A stretch of DNA of 64,000 bases from Bdellovibrio sp. UBA4095 (GTDB lineage: Bacteria; Bdellovibrionota; Bdellovibrionia; Bdellovibrionales; Bdellovibrionaceae). This document shows positions 16,904 through 26,287 of the stretch, piece after piece; the stretch's first letter is position 1, and each line of letters begins with the position of its first letter. The translations under genes and the position numbers were made by a program. The stretch spans positions 1,260,355 through 1,324,354 of the forward strand of contig DFXZ01000004.1 in the NCBI GenBank assembly GCA_002381805.1, in the 5' to 3' direction. The notes beneath the pieces were generated by a model. The model worked only from the letters and a program-made list of their open reading frames with translations. It was not told the origin of the DNA and did no database searches.

Positions 16904-19009
16904 ATGTCAGCTAAAGATCCTAACGTTCCAGCTGATCTCAAGTATACTCGTAATATCGGCATCATGGCTCACATTGATGCCGGTAAAACGACAACCACCG
17001 AACGAATTCTTTATTATACCGGTAAAAGTCATAAAATAGGCGAAGTGCACGACGGCGATGCTACCATGGACTGGATGGTTCAGGAGCAAGAACGTGGTAT
17101 CACTATTACATCTGCTGCCACTATGGCTTTCTGGAAAGATCACCGAATCAATATCATCGACACCCCTGGACATGTGGATTTCACAATCGAAGTGGAAAGA
17201 TCTCTGCGCGTACTTGATGGTGCCATTGCTGTTTTTGATGGTGTGAACGGTGTAGAGCCTCAGTCGGAAACCGTTTGGAAACAAGCTGACAAATACAAAG
17301 TACCAAGAATTTGTTTCGTCAATAAAATGGATCGTGTTGGAGCTGACTTCGTGATGTCCTACGGGACCATCAAAGAAAAGCTAAACGCGAATCCAATTCC
17401 TGTGCAAGTACCTATCGGAGTCGAAGACACCTTCCGTGGCGTGATCGATCTTCTTGAAAATCGCGCTTACCTCTGGGATCAATCCGGTATGGGCGACAAC
17501 TTTGAAGTGACCGATGTGCCCGCTGACATGAAAGAAGACGTTGATCGTTTTCGTGTTCAGGTTATCGAGCAAATCGTTGAGTTCGAAGATGAGTTGATGG
17601 AAAAGTACCTTAACGGCGATGAAGTGACTGTGGCGGAGCTTAAAAGAGCTTTGCGCAAAGGAACTCTGGAGCTAAAGGCTTTCCCTGTTTTCTGCGGAGC
17701 TGCGTTCAAAAACAAAGGTGTTCAGCCGTTGCTTGACGGTGTGATTGATTATCTTCCTTCTCCTTTGGAAGTGCCGGCGATAGTTGGGGTAGATCCCGAT
17801 CGACCAGAAAAAGAAATTATCTGCAAAACAGATTTCGATGCCCATACAGCAGCTCTCGCTTTTAAGATTGCGTCGGATCCATTTGCAGGAACTCTCACCT
17901 ACATTCGAGTTTATTCTGGGATCGTAAAGGTCGGTGACCAACTTTTAAATCCACGTTTGCAGAAAAAAGAACGCATTCAAAAGCTAGTAAAGATGCATGC
18001 AAATTCCCGAGAAGAAGTGACCAATCTTAAGGCCGGTGATATCGGAGCTGTCATCGGATTGAAATTCTCCGGGACAGGAGACACTCTTTGTGAGACAGCT
18101 CACCCGGTTGTTCTTGAGTCCATCACTTTGCCGGAGCCAGTAATTTCTGTCGCGATCGAGGCGAAATCATCCGCGGATCAGGAGAAAATGCTTCAAGGAC
18201 TGGCTAAGCTCGAAAAAGAAGATCCTTCATGTAAATTGAGAACTGATCCTGAAACAGGACAGATTCTTCTTTCTGGTATGGGCGAGCTGCACTTGGAAAT
18301 CCTTGTCGATCGCCTTTTACGTGAACATAAGATCACAGCCAATATTGGTAACCCTCAGGTTTCTTATCGCGAGACAATCACTGCTAAAGCTACTGCAGAA
18401 CATACTTATGAACGTGAAATTGGTGGTGAGGCTGCATTCGCCAAAGTATCGCTGACGATCGAGCCAATTCATCAGAATGAGGGAATTCAGTTCGTTAGCA
18501 AAGTTGCTGTCTCTAAAGAATTTCCTGCGAATTTCTTAAAGGCTGTCGAAAATGGCTTCCGTGAAGCGGCTGAAGTTGGACCTCTTGCAAGTTACTCAAT
18601 GATTGGAATTCGTGGAACTTTGAATTCGATCGAAACTCGTCCAGATGCTTCGAGTGAGATGGCATTCAAGGCTGCGACCTCTCTGGCTTTCCGAGAGGCG
18701 GTACGCAACGCTTCTGTAGAGCTACTTGAACCGATGTTTAAACTAGAAGTGACTGCGCCAGACGATTTTGTCGGCAATGTTGTTGGTGACCTGAATTCGC
18801 GTCGCGGAAAAATTGTGACGATGAATATGAAACAAGGTGGTGGTCAGGTGATTTCAGCCGAAGCTCCTTTGGCCACCTTATTTGGTTATGCAACGGACGT
18901 ACGCAGCCTTAGTCAGGGGCGCGCAAGTTTCAGCATGGAGTTTCTTGAATACGCACCAGTTCCTGCAAAAGTAAAAACCGAAGTTCTGCATAAGATGGGT
19001 CGTTTCTAA
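16904..19009 (+). CDS. fusA: Elongation factor G
   Basis: This 701-residue GTPase drives translocation. The P-loop AHIDAGKTTTTERIL is near residues 21-35, followed by GITITSAAT (switch I), DTPGHVDF (switch II) and NKMDRVGADF (NKxD). Domains II-V follow in order with normal length. The start ATG has no clear Shine-Dalgarno (TTGGTAATCTGTATTC precedes it), so translation probably depends on coupling from rpsG. It ends the str operon here, as no tuf follows. Confidence 0.98.
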   Translation: MSAKDPNVPADLKYTRNIGIMAHIDAGKTTTTERILYYTGKSHKIGEVHDGDATMDWMVQEQERGITITSAATMAFWKDHRINIIDTPGHVDFTIEVERSLRVLDGAIAVFDGVNGVEPQSETVWKQADKYKVPRICFVNKMDRVGADFVMSYGTIKEKLNANPIPVQVPIGVEDTFRGVIDLLENRAYLWDQSGMGDNFEVTDVPADMKEDVDRFRVQVIEQIVEFEDELMEKYLNGDEVTVAELKRALRKGTLELKAFPVFCGAAFKNKGVQPLLDGVIDYLPSPLEVPAIVGVDPDRPEKEIICKTDFDAHTAALAFKIASDPFAGTLTYIRVYSGIVKVGDQLLNPRLQKKERIQKLVKMHANSREEVTNLKAGDIGAVIGLKFSGTGDTLCETAHPVVLESITLPEPVISVAIEAKSSADQEKMLQGLAKLEKEDPSCKLRTDPETGQILLSGMGELHLEILVDRLLREHKITANIGNPQVSYRETITAKATAEHTYEREIGGEAAFAKVSLTIEPIHQNEGIQFVSKVAVSKEFPANFLKAVENGFREAAEVGPLASYSMIGIRGTLNSIETRPDASSEMAFKAATSLAFREAVRNASVELLEPMFKLEVTAPDDFVGNVVGDLNSRRGKIVTMNMKQGGGQVISAEAPLATLFGYATDVRSLSQGRASFSMEFLEYAPVPAKVKTEVLHKMGRF

Positions 19010-19102
19010 TCGATCTCTTCGAAACATAAGTCTCTTTATTTTTTAACTGGACCCTTTCGATTTTTACACGCTTATTCAACATTTCTGCCTCAGAATAGCA
19101 GT

Positions 19103-20356
19103 ATGAATAGATTCATTTTGTATTCATTCTTGATTCTCTCGTTTTCAGTTTCTGGACAAGCTCAAGAAGTCATTACTTGGGAAAAAGCTGTAGAGCTGGC
19201 CCAATCTCATAATGCAGAGATTTTGGCGGAATCCAAAAATCTCGAGGCTCTTCAGTACGGCGAGGCCGGGGCAAGGTCAGCATTTTTCCCTCAACTTTCA
19301 GCAAGTCTTTCCTCTACGCAAAGTCATCAGGAAGAAACAGGTGGCAGTCGGGGATTTGCTGCCCAGCTCAGTCTTAAGCAAAATCTTTTCGCAGGTTTTG
19401 CAGATTTGAATCGATACGCAAGGTCCAAGGAAGATACTTTGATTGCCAGTCTTAAGTTGCAACAAAAGAAAGCCGAAGTCAGCGCTCGCCTCAAGCAAAG
19501 CTATGCGAATTATCTTTATGCACAAAATTTGGTGAAACTAAATGATCTGATTCGTCAGCGTCGTTCGGAAAATATGAAAATTGTGGAACTAAGATTCGAG
19601 GGCGGCAGAGAAAACCGTGGATCCGTATTGTTGGCTCAGGCTTACTTCGATGAAGCCAGCTATAATCATCTCCAATCTCAACTCTTATTGCGAACCTCCA
19701 GAGCGGAACTTGCGACGATCCTGGGACTTTCCGCTGATTATGATTTTATGGTTGACGATGCTATTCCTATGAATGAACCCGCGGCCGAAGAGCCGGCATT
19801 TGAGCAATTGGCTGCAACAACTCCAAAATTCCTTCAGGCAGAGGCTGATTATCGAAAAGGCAAATACGATTTAGATATCGCCAAAGGATCAGGATTTTTG
19901 CCAAGTCTTGATGTCGCTGGGGGATATGGCAGAAGCGACGAGAATTTTTTCCCTGAAAGAGCAGGTTGGAACGTAGGCGTGACCTTGACGGTTCCCTTAT
20001 TTAGCGGTGGCAAAGATTGGGCGGCCACAAAATCGGCCTCATCTCAATGGACGGCGACAACGCATAGTAAAGATGCGACGCTCAGGTCAGAGATTGTTAA
20101 TCTGCGAACCACTTATGCGAACTACAAAGTTTCCTCACAAAGATTGAAAGTTGATTTGAATTTTCGAGAGGCGCAATTGGTTCGGGGTAAGATTGCTCGA
20201 GGCAAATATAATAACGGACTTATGAGTTTCGAAGATTGGGATCGTGTCGAAAATGAACTTATCCAGAGTGAAAGAGCTTATCTTGACAGTCGCAGACAGC
20301 GTTTCTCGGTGGAGGCTCTCTGGGAGCAGGCGCGAGGAGTGGGAGCAATTCTATGA
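19103..20356 (+). CDS. TolC-like outer-membrane efflux protein
   Basis: This 417-residue protein has a signal peptide (cleavage near QAQ, residues 19-21) followed by two TolC-type repeats with long helices rich in Ala, Gln and Glu. The phrase AVELAQSHNAEILAESKNLEA opens the first repeat. SLKQNLFAGF and LTVPLFSGGKDW mark the strand turns. It would form the outer-membrane exit duct of a tripartite pump. The adaptor gene overlaps its stop by four bases (ATGA), and the ABC transporter follows in the same way. Family membership is clear; the substrate is not. Confidence 0.9.
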   Translation: MNRFILYSFLILSFSVSGQAQEVITWEKAVELAQSHNAEILAESKNLEALQYGEAGARSAFFPQLSASLSSTQSHQEETGGSRGFAAQLSLKQNLFAGFADLNRYARSKEDTLIASLKLQQKKAEVSARLKQSYANYLYAQNLVKLNDLIRQRRSENMKIVELRFEGGRENRGSVLLAQAYFDEASYNHLQSQLLLRTSRAELATILGLSADYDFMVDDAIPMNEPAAEEPAFEQLAATTPKFLQAEADYRKGKYDLDIAKGSGFLPSLDVAGGYGRSDENFFPERAGWNVGVTLTVPLFSGGKDWAATKSASSQWTATTHSKDATLRSEIVNLRTTYANYKVSSQRLKVDLNFREAQLVRGKIARGKYNNGLMSFEDWDRVENELIQSERAYLDSRRQRFSVEALWEQARGVGAIL

Positions 20357-21336
20357 GTACGAAGCTTAGAAATATTTTGATCTTAGTTTTAGTCATCGTT
20401 GTAGGATTGGCTCTTTGGTTTATTTTTCGAAAAAAAGAAACCGATGTTTTCAATGAGTATGTGATTGCTCGTAAAGATGTGATTGTTTCGATCATGACGA
20501 CGGGAACGGTCTCTCCCGAAAATCGAGTAGAGATTAAGCCCCCAGTTGCTGGTCGTATTGAAGAAGTTTTGGTCGTGGAAGGGCAGCGGGTTCGTAAAGG
20601 GCAAGTCTTAGCCTGGCTGAGTTCCAGTGAGAGAGCCGCTTTGATTGACTCGGCAAGAGCGCGCGGACCTGAAGAACTCAAGGAATGGGAATCTCTTTAT
20701 AAACCCACTCCGATCATAGCGCCCATCTCAGGGACCATCATTTTGCGATCCGTAGAATCTGGTCAAAGCTTTACCACCAGCGAGGCCGTATTGGTGATGT
20801 CCGATCGTTTAACTGTTAAGGCCTTGTTTGATGAAACTGATTTGGCAAAAGTAAAGACGGGTCAAAAAGCTGAAATACACCTGGATGCCTATCCCCAAGA
20901 AGCCGTTCAGGCGAAAGTAGGCCGTATCGCTTATGAAGCAAAAACGACCAGCAATGTGACCACCTATTCCGTCGATATCAACCCTGATGTTGTTCCCGAC
21001 TTTATGAGAAGTGGGATGACCGCGAATATTTCAGTCCGCGTGGACGGCAAAGAAAATGTTCTGGTCGTCGAAAATAGCATTCTTCGTTATGTAGAAGGGT
21101 TGCCACATGTCTTGATCCGTCGACCTGATGAGCAAGTCATCGAAATTCCATTAAAACTAGGGCTCTCTGATGGACGAATTTCTGAAATTATCGAAGGTGT
21201 CAGTGAAGGCAATGTGGTTCTTGAGAAGGTCCTGACCAGCCCCGGAGCTGAGCCAGCAAGTACCAATCCCTTCGGGCCTCCACAGCGGCGCAAAAAATCC
21301 ACCAACTCGTCTCAGGGAGCTCAGCCGAAGAAATGA
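20353..21336 (+). CDS. Periplasmic adaptor of a MacAB-type pump, apparently lacking the alpha-hairpin
   Basis: This 327-residue membrane-fusion protein has an N-terminal anchor (about residues 7-25) and a split lipoyl domain (halves near 58-90 and 120-150). Beta-barrel (ALFDETDLAKVKTGQKAEIHLDAY) and membrane-proximal domains follow. Only about 29 residues separate the lipoyl halves, where MacA-type adaptors normally carry a much longer alpha-helical hairpin that reaches TolC. A short-form adaptor of this kind is known from the Borrelia BesA protein. The C terminus is Ser/Asn/Lys-rich. It overlaps both neighbours by four bases. Confidence 0.88.
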   Translation: MSTKLRNILILVLVIVVGLALWFIFRKKETDVFNEYVIARKDVIVSIMTTGTVSPENRVEIKPPVAGRIEEVLVVEGQRVRKGQVLAWLSSSERAALIDSARARGPEELKEWESLYKPTPIIAPISGTIILRSVESGQSFTTSEAVLVMSDRLTVKALFDETDLAKVKTGQKAEIHLDAYPQEAVQAKVGRIAYEAKTTSNVTTYSVDINPDVVPDFMRSGMTANISVRVDGKENVLVVENSILRYVEGLPHVLIRRPDEQVIEIPLKLGLSDGRISEIIEGVSEGNVVLEKVLTSPGAEPASTNPFGPPQRRKKSTNSSQGAQPKK

Positions 21337-23282
21337 TTGAGATCTCGAATATTCGCAAAGTATTTCAAATGGGCGACAACACCCTTGAGGTTTTGAAGGG
21401 CGTGACTCTGTCAATTCAAGAAGGTGATTTTGTCGCTATCATGGGTCCGTCTGGATCTGGAAAATCAACATTGATGAATATTTTGGGTTTGTTAGACGTT
21501 CCGACTTCAGGTTCCTACAGGCTAAACAGTATTGAAACTTCTCAGATGTCAGAGGATGAACTGGCAGTATTGCGACGAGATGTTCTAGGATTTATTTTTC
21601 AGCAGTTCAACTTACTCTCTCGAGTATCAGCTCTACATAATGTAGCTCTGCCGCTTCTTTATTCAAAAAAAGAGAATATTCAGTACGCACAAGAGTTATT
21701 AAAGAAAGTCGGTCTTTCTGATAGACTCGACCATCATCCGAACGAACTTTCCGGTGGGCAGCAGCAGCGTGTTGCGATCGCTCGCTCCCTTGTTAATCAG
21801 CCCATGATTGTTTTTGCCGATGAGCCCACGGGAAACCTGGATTCGCAGAGTGAAAAAGAGATCATGAAAATTCTGCGTGAGCTCAATGAGTCGGGCATTA
21901 CCGTCATCATGGTGACACATGAAGAAGAAATCGGGCAGCAAGCAAAGCGCCTCATCCGAATGCGCGATGGAGAGATCCAAAGCGATGAAAGATTGCGAGT
22001 CTTTGAATCACTTCCGCAAACTTTACAGAATAAAAAAGATCTTAAAGCAACGAAGACATCGCCTTTCGATTTCTTGGACTATTTTTTCCAGGGACTTCGG
22101 ACTTTAGCTGCCAACAAGGTGCGAACTTTACTTTCTATGCTCGGAGTGATGATCGGTGTCGCTGCGGTGGTTACAATGTTAGCGGTTGGCCAGGGGGCTC
22201 AAGAGTCGATAAAAAAACAGCTGTCATCTTTAGGATCTAATTTGCTCACTGTTCGACCTGGGGTGCAAAGAGTTGGAGGCGTTAGTCAAGAATCCAGTGT
22301 GGCCAATCGACTTCAGTATTCAGATAAAGATGCCATCAAAAAAATGATCCCAAATGTGAAAGCGGTTTCAGCCCAAGTTTCGGGTCGTGCGCAAATTACG
22401 GCAAAGGGCTCGAACTGGAACACCCAAGTTCAAGCGACATCAGTAGAGTGGGCACAAATGCGCGACTCTGTACCGGTACAGGGGCGTTTTTTTGATGAGT
22501 ACGAAGTTAAGACCAGGGCTCGTGTCGCCGTCATTGGGTCGACCGTCGCTCGGGAGCTATTTGGTGATAAGAGTCCTATTGGAGAAACCCTCAAAATCAA
22601 CAAAGTTATTTTTCAGGTGATTGGGGTGCTTCCAACAAAAGGTGCCACGGGATTTAGAGACCAAGATGATGTGGTGGTGATACCTGTGCTCACCGGGATG
22701 TATCGACTCTTAGGTAAAAGCTACATCGACTTGTTCGAGGTCGAAGTGGATCTGCCAGAGAACGTGAACAGGGTGGAAGGCGAGCTTAGTGAGGCGTTGG
22801 TGAAGCTCTATAAAGTACCCTTGTCCCAACAGGCGGATGCCTTCCAGATTTGGAATATGGCCGATCTTCAGAAGACCATCCAGAAGAGTAGCCAGACAAT
22901 GTCTCTGCTCCTTTCATCTATAGCGGCGATTTCTTTGGTTGTGGGCGGCATTGGGATTATGAATATTATGCTGGTTTCGGTCACCGAAAGAACAAAAGAG
23001 ATCGGCCTTAGAAAGGCTGTGGGCGCCCAACGTAAGGATATCCTTGCGCAATTCCTTTCGGAGTCGGTCGTTATTAGCTTAGTAGGTGGAGTCTGCGGGA
23101 TCCTTCTGGGGTGGCTGAGTGCTATTATTTTAAGCTCTGTTCTGGGTTGGGGAACGACCATTTCTTTGGCTTCAGTGGTACTTTCTTTTGGTTTTTCAGT
23201 TCTAATCGGTATGATTTTCGGGGTGTATCCCGCGCAAAAAGCTTCTCGCTTGAATCCTATCGATGCTCTTCGCTATGAATAG
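21333..23282 (+). CDS. MacB-type ABC transporter, fused ATPase and permease
   Basis: This 649-residue protein has an N-terminal ATP-binding domain (about residues 1-225) with GPSGSGKST, LSGGQQQRVAIARSL and MIVFADEPTGNLD. One transmembrane helix follows near residues 260-285, then a MacB_PCD periplasmic domain to about 520. An FtsX-type three-helix module (SIAAISLVVGGIGIMNIMLVSVTERTKEIGLRKAVGA) completes it. It would act as a mechanotransmission pump working with the adaptor and TolC-like protein upstream; macrolide, lipopeptide or peptide cargo is possible but not shown. It is not recognisably in an operon with the ribosomal genes that follow. Confidence 0.92.
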   Translation: MIEISNIRKVFQMGDNTLEVLKGVTLSIQEGDFVAIMGPSGSGKSTLMNILGLLDVPTSGSYRLNSIETSQMSEDELAVLRRDVLGFIFQQFNLLSRVSALHNVALPLLYSKKENIQYAQELLKKVGLSDRLDHHPNELSGGQQQRVAIARSLVNQPMIVFADEPTGNLDSQSEKEIMKILRELNESGITVIMVTHEEEIGQQAKRLIRMRDGEIQSDERLRVFESLPQTLQNKKDLKATKTSPFDFLDYFFQGLRTLAANKVRTLLSMLGVMIGVAAVVTMLAVGQGAQESIKKQLSSLGSNLLTVRPGVQRVGGVSQESSVANRLQYSDKDAIKKMIPNVKAVSAQVSGRAQITAKGSNWNTQVQATSVEWAQMRDSVPVQGRFFDEYEVKTRARVAVIGSTVARELFGDKSPIGETLKINKVIFQVIGVLPTKGATGFRDQDDVVVIPVLTGMYRLLGKSYIDLFEVEVDLPENVNRVEGELSEALVKLYKVPLSQQADAFQIWNMADLQKTIQKSSQTMSLLLSSIAAISLVVGGIGIMNIMLVSVTERTKEIGLRKAVGAQRKDILAQFLSESVVISLVGGVCGILLGWLSAIILSSVLGWGTTISLASVVLSFGFSVLIGMIFGVYPAQKASRLNPIDALRYE

Positions 23283-23360
23283 GAAGGGCGCCTTTGCGGG
23301 ATAGATTCAGAACGATTTGGCGTAGTTTTTATCCGATCTTAAAAAAATAATAATTTCCCT

Positions 23361-23390
23361 TTGACAAACTATTTTTGTGTAACGCATACT
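23361..23390 (+). promoter_or_regulatory. Promoter of the S10-spc-alpha superoperon
   Basis: A perfect TTGACA at 23361-23366 is followed after 18 bases by CATACT (four of six matches to TATAAT). It lies in the 265-base gap upstream of rpsJ, after the efflux operon. It is the best sigma-70-type promoter in the ribosomal block and leaves a 5' leader of about 150 bases. Confidence 0.65.
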
Positions 23391-23547
23391 CGCGCACTCA
23401 GAGCGTCTATATCTACAAAAAACCCTCCGAATTGGGTGTAATCACGGCCGCAAGGGCTGATCCGGAGCAAGTTTTCGATGGGATTGGGCGTTGAAATAGC
23501 AAAAAGCTAGTATTTACGATACTTTACAAAAGAAGAAGAGTGTCCAT
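23391..23547 (+). promoter_or_regulatory. 5' leader of the S10 operon, possible regulatory RNA
   Basis: About 150 bases separate the predicted start site from rpsJ, long for a simple leader. Weak paired elements are visible: ACCC/GGGT around 23422-23437, a GCC-GCAA-GGGC element near 23450, and a 5-bp AGTAT/ATACT hairpin just before the ribosome binding site (about 23510-23525). I do not recognise a known L4-binding leader. Only a purine-rich AAGAAGAAGAG serves as Shine-Dalgarno. Confidence 0.4.
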
Positions 23548-23865
23548 ATGCAAAGTCAAAAGATTAGAATTAGATTGAAGGCATTCGATCATAAATTGCT
23601 TGATCAGTCGACGAAAGAAATCGTTGAGACTGCTCGTCGTACAGGCGCAAAAGTTGCGGGCCCTATCCCCTTGCCAACCCGCATCAATCGCTACACTGTC
23701 CTCCGTTCTCCACACGTAGATAAAAAATCTCGTGAGCAGTTCGAAGTCAGAACTCACAAGCGTATGCTCGATATTTTGGAACCCACCCAGCAGACTGTCG
23801 ATCAGCTCATGAAACTCGACCTCTCCGCTGGAGTCGATGTTGAAATTAAACTGTCGGCTATCTAA
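23548..23865 (+). CDS. rpsJ: 30S ribosomal protein S10 (NusE)
   Basis: S10 (105 residues) is a 30S head protein that also acts as NusE in transcription-translation coupling with NusG. The family phrases KIRIRLKAFDHKLLDQS and GPIPLPTRINRYTVLRSPHVDKKSREQFE are present and the length is normal. It is first gene of a roughly 14-kb run of ribosomal genes whose spacers are mostly 0-20 bases. Confidence 0.98.
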   Translation: MQSQKIRIRLKAFDHKLLDQSTKEIVETARRTGAKVAGPIPLPTRINRYTVLRSPHVDKKSREQFEVRTHKRMLDILEPTQQTVDQLMKLDLSAGVDVEIKLSAI

Positions 23866-23878
23866 TAGGAGTTAAGTC

Positions 23879-24547
23879 GTGAGCGAAACTACACAAACTA
23901 CAAATACATCTGCAGAAGGCCTCAAGTTGAATGGTCTTTTTGCATTCAAAGAGGGAATGGCTACTATCTACAATGAGCAGGGCGAAGCCATTCCTGTGAC
24001 AGTTCTCCGTTATGAACCTTGGTTTGTATCACAAATCAAGACTAACGATGCTGACGGGTACGAAGCTATTCAGGTAGCTTGCCAACCTAAGAAAGCAAAA
24101 AATTCTAACAAGGCGGAAAAGGGTCACTTAGCTGGTTCTGGCTTCGAAAATGGAGCTCAGTTCGTTAAGGAACTTCGTCAATCTATTCCTGAGGGAGTAA
24201 CTGTTGGCGCGCAAATCTCAATCGATAGCTTGGTAAAGGGTGATGTTGTAAAAATCACTTCTAAGTCCAAAGGTAAAGGCTTCGCTGGTTCCATGAAACG
24301 TTGGAACTTTGCTGGTGGTCCTGCTGCCCATGGATCTAAGTTCCATCGTCGTCCTGGTTCTTCTGGTAACAGAACTTGGCCAGGTCGTGTTATGCCAGGT
24401 AAGAAATTCCCAGGTCACTTGGGTAATGAAACTGTCACTGTTAAAAACGTTGAAATCGTTCAAGTTCTTGCTGACGAAAACGTTTTGATGGTGAAGGGTC
24501 CAGTTCCTGGCGCCAGAAACACTTTAGTTAAGTTGGTGAGAGAATAG
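23879..24547 (+). CDS. rplC: 50S ribosomal protein L3
   Basis: L3 (222 residues) is an early 50S assembly protein with a long loop reaching the peptidyl transferase centre. The loop is visible as KRWNFAGGPAAHGSKFHRRPGSSGNRTWPGRVMPGKKFPGHLG near residues 140-182. The first 14 residues are a Thr/Ser-rich extension before the core (LNGLFAFKEGMATIYNE). The start is GTG with TAGGAG upstream. Confidence 0.97.
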   Translation: MSETTQTTNTSAEGLKLNGLFAFKEGMATIYNEQGEAIPVTVLRYEPWFVSQIKTNDADGYEAIQVACQPKKAKNSNKAEKGHLAGSGFENGAQFVKELRQSIPEGVTVGAQISIDSLVKGDVVKITSKSKGKGFAGSMKRWNFAGGPAAHGSKFHRRPGSSGNRTWPGRVMPGKKFPGHLGNETVTVKNVEIVQVLADENVLMVKGPVPGARNTLVKLVRE

Positions 24548-24549
24548 TT

Positions 24550-25182
24550 ATGGCAACAGTAAATGTTTTAAACTGGAAAAAAGAAAAAGTAGGCTCTGTT
24601 GATCTAGCAGCTGACGTGTTCGAAACTCCTGTAAAAAAGGATGTTCTTCACACTGTTGTTCAGTGGCAATTGGCTAGCCGCCGTCAAGGTACTCATATGA
24701 CTAAAACAAAAGGTCTTGTGAGTGGTGGTGGTAAGAAGCCATTCAAGCAAAAAGGTACTGGTGGGGCTCGTCAAGGTTCTAGCCGTTCTATCTTGATGCC
24801 TGGTGGTGGTACCGCTTTCGGCCCTCAGCCTCGTAGTTATGCATTTGTGCTTCCTAAGAAAGTTCGTCGTTTGGGTTTGAGCATGGCTCTTTCTCATCTT
24901 CAAAAAGAAGGTAAGTTGTTCATCGTGGACAGCATGCAATCTGAAGGTAAGACAAACGAACTTAATAAGCGTTTGAAGGCTTTCGGTTTAACGAAGGCTG
25001 TGTTGGTTGACGCTCAGGTTGACGATAAATTCAGCCGCGCTACTAAAAACCTTCAAGCATTCAAATACTTCCCAGTTGAAGGATTGAACGTGTTTGACTT
25101 GTTGAAGTACGATGCTGCAGTTATCACAAAAGCGTCTGTTGAAAAAATCGTAGACCGTTGTTCATTGGAGAAGGCGCGATGA
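24550..25182 (+). CDS. rplD: 50S ribosomal protein L4
   Basis: L4 (210 residues) lines the exit tunnel and in E. coli is the autogenous repressor of the S10 operon. The extended tunnel loop appears as GGGKKPFKQKGTGGARQGSSRSILMPGGGTAFGPQPRSY near residues 60-98. The ATG is two bases after the rplC stop, and its stop overlaps the rplW start (ATGA), so both junctions suggest coupling. Confidence 0.97.
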   Translation: MATVNVLNWKKEKVGSVDLAADVFETPVKKDVLHTVVQWQLASRRQGTHMTKTKGLVSGGGKKPFKQKGTGGARQGSSRSILMPGGGTAFGPQPRSYAFVLPKKVRRLGLSMALSHLQKEGKLFIVDSMQSEGKTNELNKRLKAFGLTKAVLVDAQVDDKFSRATKNLQAFKYFPVEGLNVFDLLKYDAAVITKASVEKIVDRCSLEKAR

Positions 25183-25457
25183 GACAAGTAATTAAAGCAC
25201 CTCTCATTACTGAGAAAAATACCTACCACAATGCGGCTGGTGTTTATGTGTTCGAAGTTGATTTGAAATCAACTAAAACAGATATCAAGGCTGCAGTTGA
25301 AAAGAACTTCAAAGTGAAAGTTGATAGCGTTAGAACTAGCGTTTGTCGCGGCCACTCGAAGCAAACTAAATTCGGATTAACAAAGATCCCATACTGGAAA
25401 AAAGCTTACGTTAAGCTTGTTGAAGGTGAAAAGATCGCTTTGTTTGAGGGAGTATAA
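25179..25457 (+). CDS. rplW: 50S ribosomal protein L23
   Basis: L23 (92 residues) sits at the exit tunnel mouth and docks trigger factor and the signal recognition particle. It opens with MRQVIKAPLITEKNTYH and carries the VDLKSTKTDIKAAVEKNFKVKV core. A TTG 21 bases upstream is open in frame, but ATG 25179 overlaps the rplD stop by four bases and gives the usual N terminus, so it is preferred. Confidence 0.96.
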   Translation: MRQVIKAPLITEKNTYHNAAGVYVFEVDLKSTKTDIKAAVEKNFKVKVDSVRTSVCRGHSKQTKFGLTKIPYWKKAYVKLVEGEKIALFEGV

Positions 25458-25459
25458 AG

Positions 25460-26278
25460 ATGGGAATTAAAACTTTCGCCCCACGCTCTCATGGTCGCAG
25501 AGGAATGACAGGATTTGATTTCTCTGAAATCACAAAGACTACTCCAGAGAAGTCTTTGTTGGCTCCACTTCATAAAAAAGGTGCGAGAAACAACCATGGT
25601 CAGATCACTATGCGCCACCAAGGTGGTGGACATAAAAGAAAATACCGTTTGGTTGATTTCAAGCGTAATAAACTTGAAGTTCCAGCTAAAGTAACTGCGA
25701 TCGAGTACGATCCAAACAGAACTTGCCGTATTGCGCTAATTTCATATGCTGACGGTCACAAAGCTTACATCATTGCTCCAGTGGGCTTGAATGTAGGTGA
25801 TGCGGTTGTTTCTTCTGATAAAGCAGATATCAAGCCTGGTAACTCTATGACTTTGGCAGCTATCCCAGTGGGTACAGTGATTCACAATATTGAATTGCGC
25901 CCTGGTAAAGGTGGTCAAGTATGTCGTGGAGCTGGTGCTAGTGCGACTCTTGCTGGTAAAGGCGAGAAGTACTGCCAAGTTCGTATGCCATCTGGTGAGT
26001 TGAAGCAGGTCCTTTCGGTTTGCCGCGCTTCAATCGGTCAAGTGGGTAACACAGACAATGAAAATATCAATCTAGGTAAAGCAGGTCGCTCTCGTTGGAG
26101 AGGTATCCGTCCTTCTGTACGTGGTATGCACATGAATCCAGTAGATCACCCACTCGGTGGTGGTGAAGGCGTTGGTAAAGGGCATCACCCGGTAACTCCA
26201 TGGGGTCAACCATGTAAAGGTTACAAGACTAGAAACAATAAGAGAACCAACTCTTCAATCATCAAGAGACGTAAGTAG
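25460..26278 (+). CDS. rplB: 50S ribosomal protein L2
   Basis: L2 (272 residues) is needed for subunit joining and lies near the peptidyl transferase centre. The C-terminal segment with RGMHMNPVDHPLGGGEGVGKGHHPVTPWG carries the conserved histidine, and the N-terminal NNHGQITMRHQGGGHKRKYR block is intact. It starts two bases after rplW with a GAGGGAG Shine-Dalgarno inside the rplW end. Confidence 0.98.
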   Translation: MGIKTFAPRSHGRRGMTGFDFSEITKTTPEKSLLAPLHKKGARNNHGQITMRHQGGGHKRKYRLVDFKRNKLEVPAKVTAIEYDPNRTCRIALISYADGHKAYIIAPVGLNVGDAVVSSDKADIKPGNSMTLAAIPVGTVIHNIELRPGKGGQVCRGAGASATLAGKGEKYCQVRMPSGELKQVLSVCRASIGQVGNTDNENINLGKAGRSRWRGIRPSVRGMHMNPVDHPLGGGEGVGKGHHPVTPWGQPCKGYKTRNNKRTNSSIIKRRK

Positions 26279-26287
26279 GAGTAAAAG

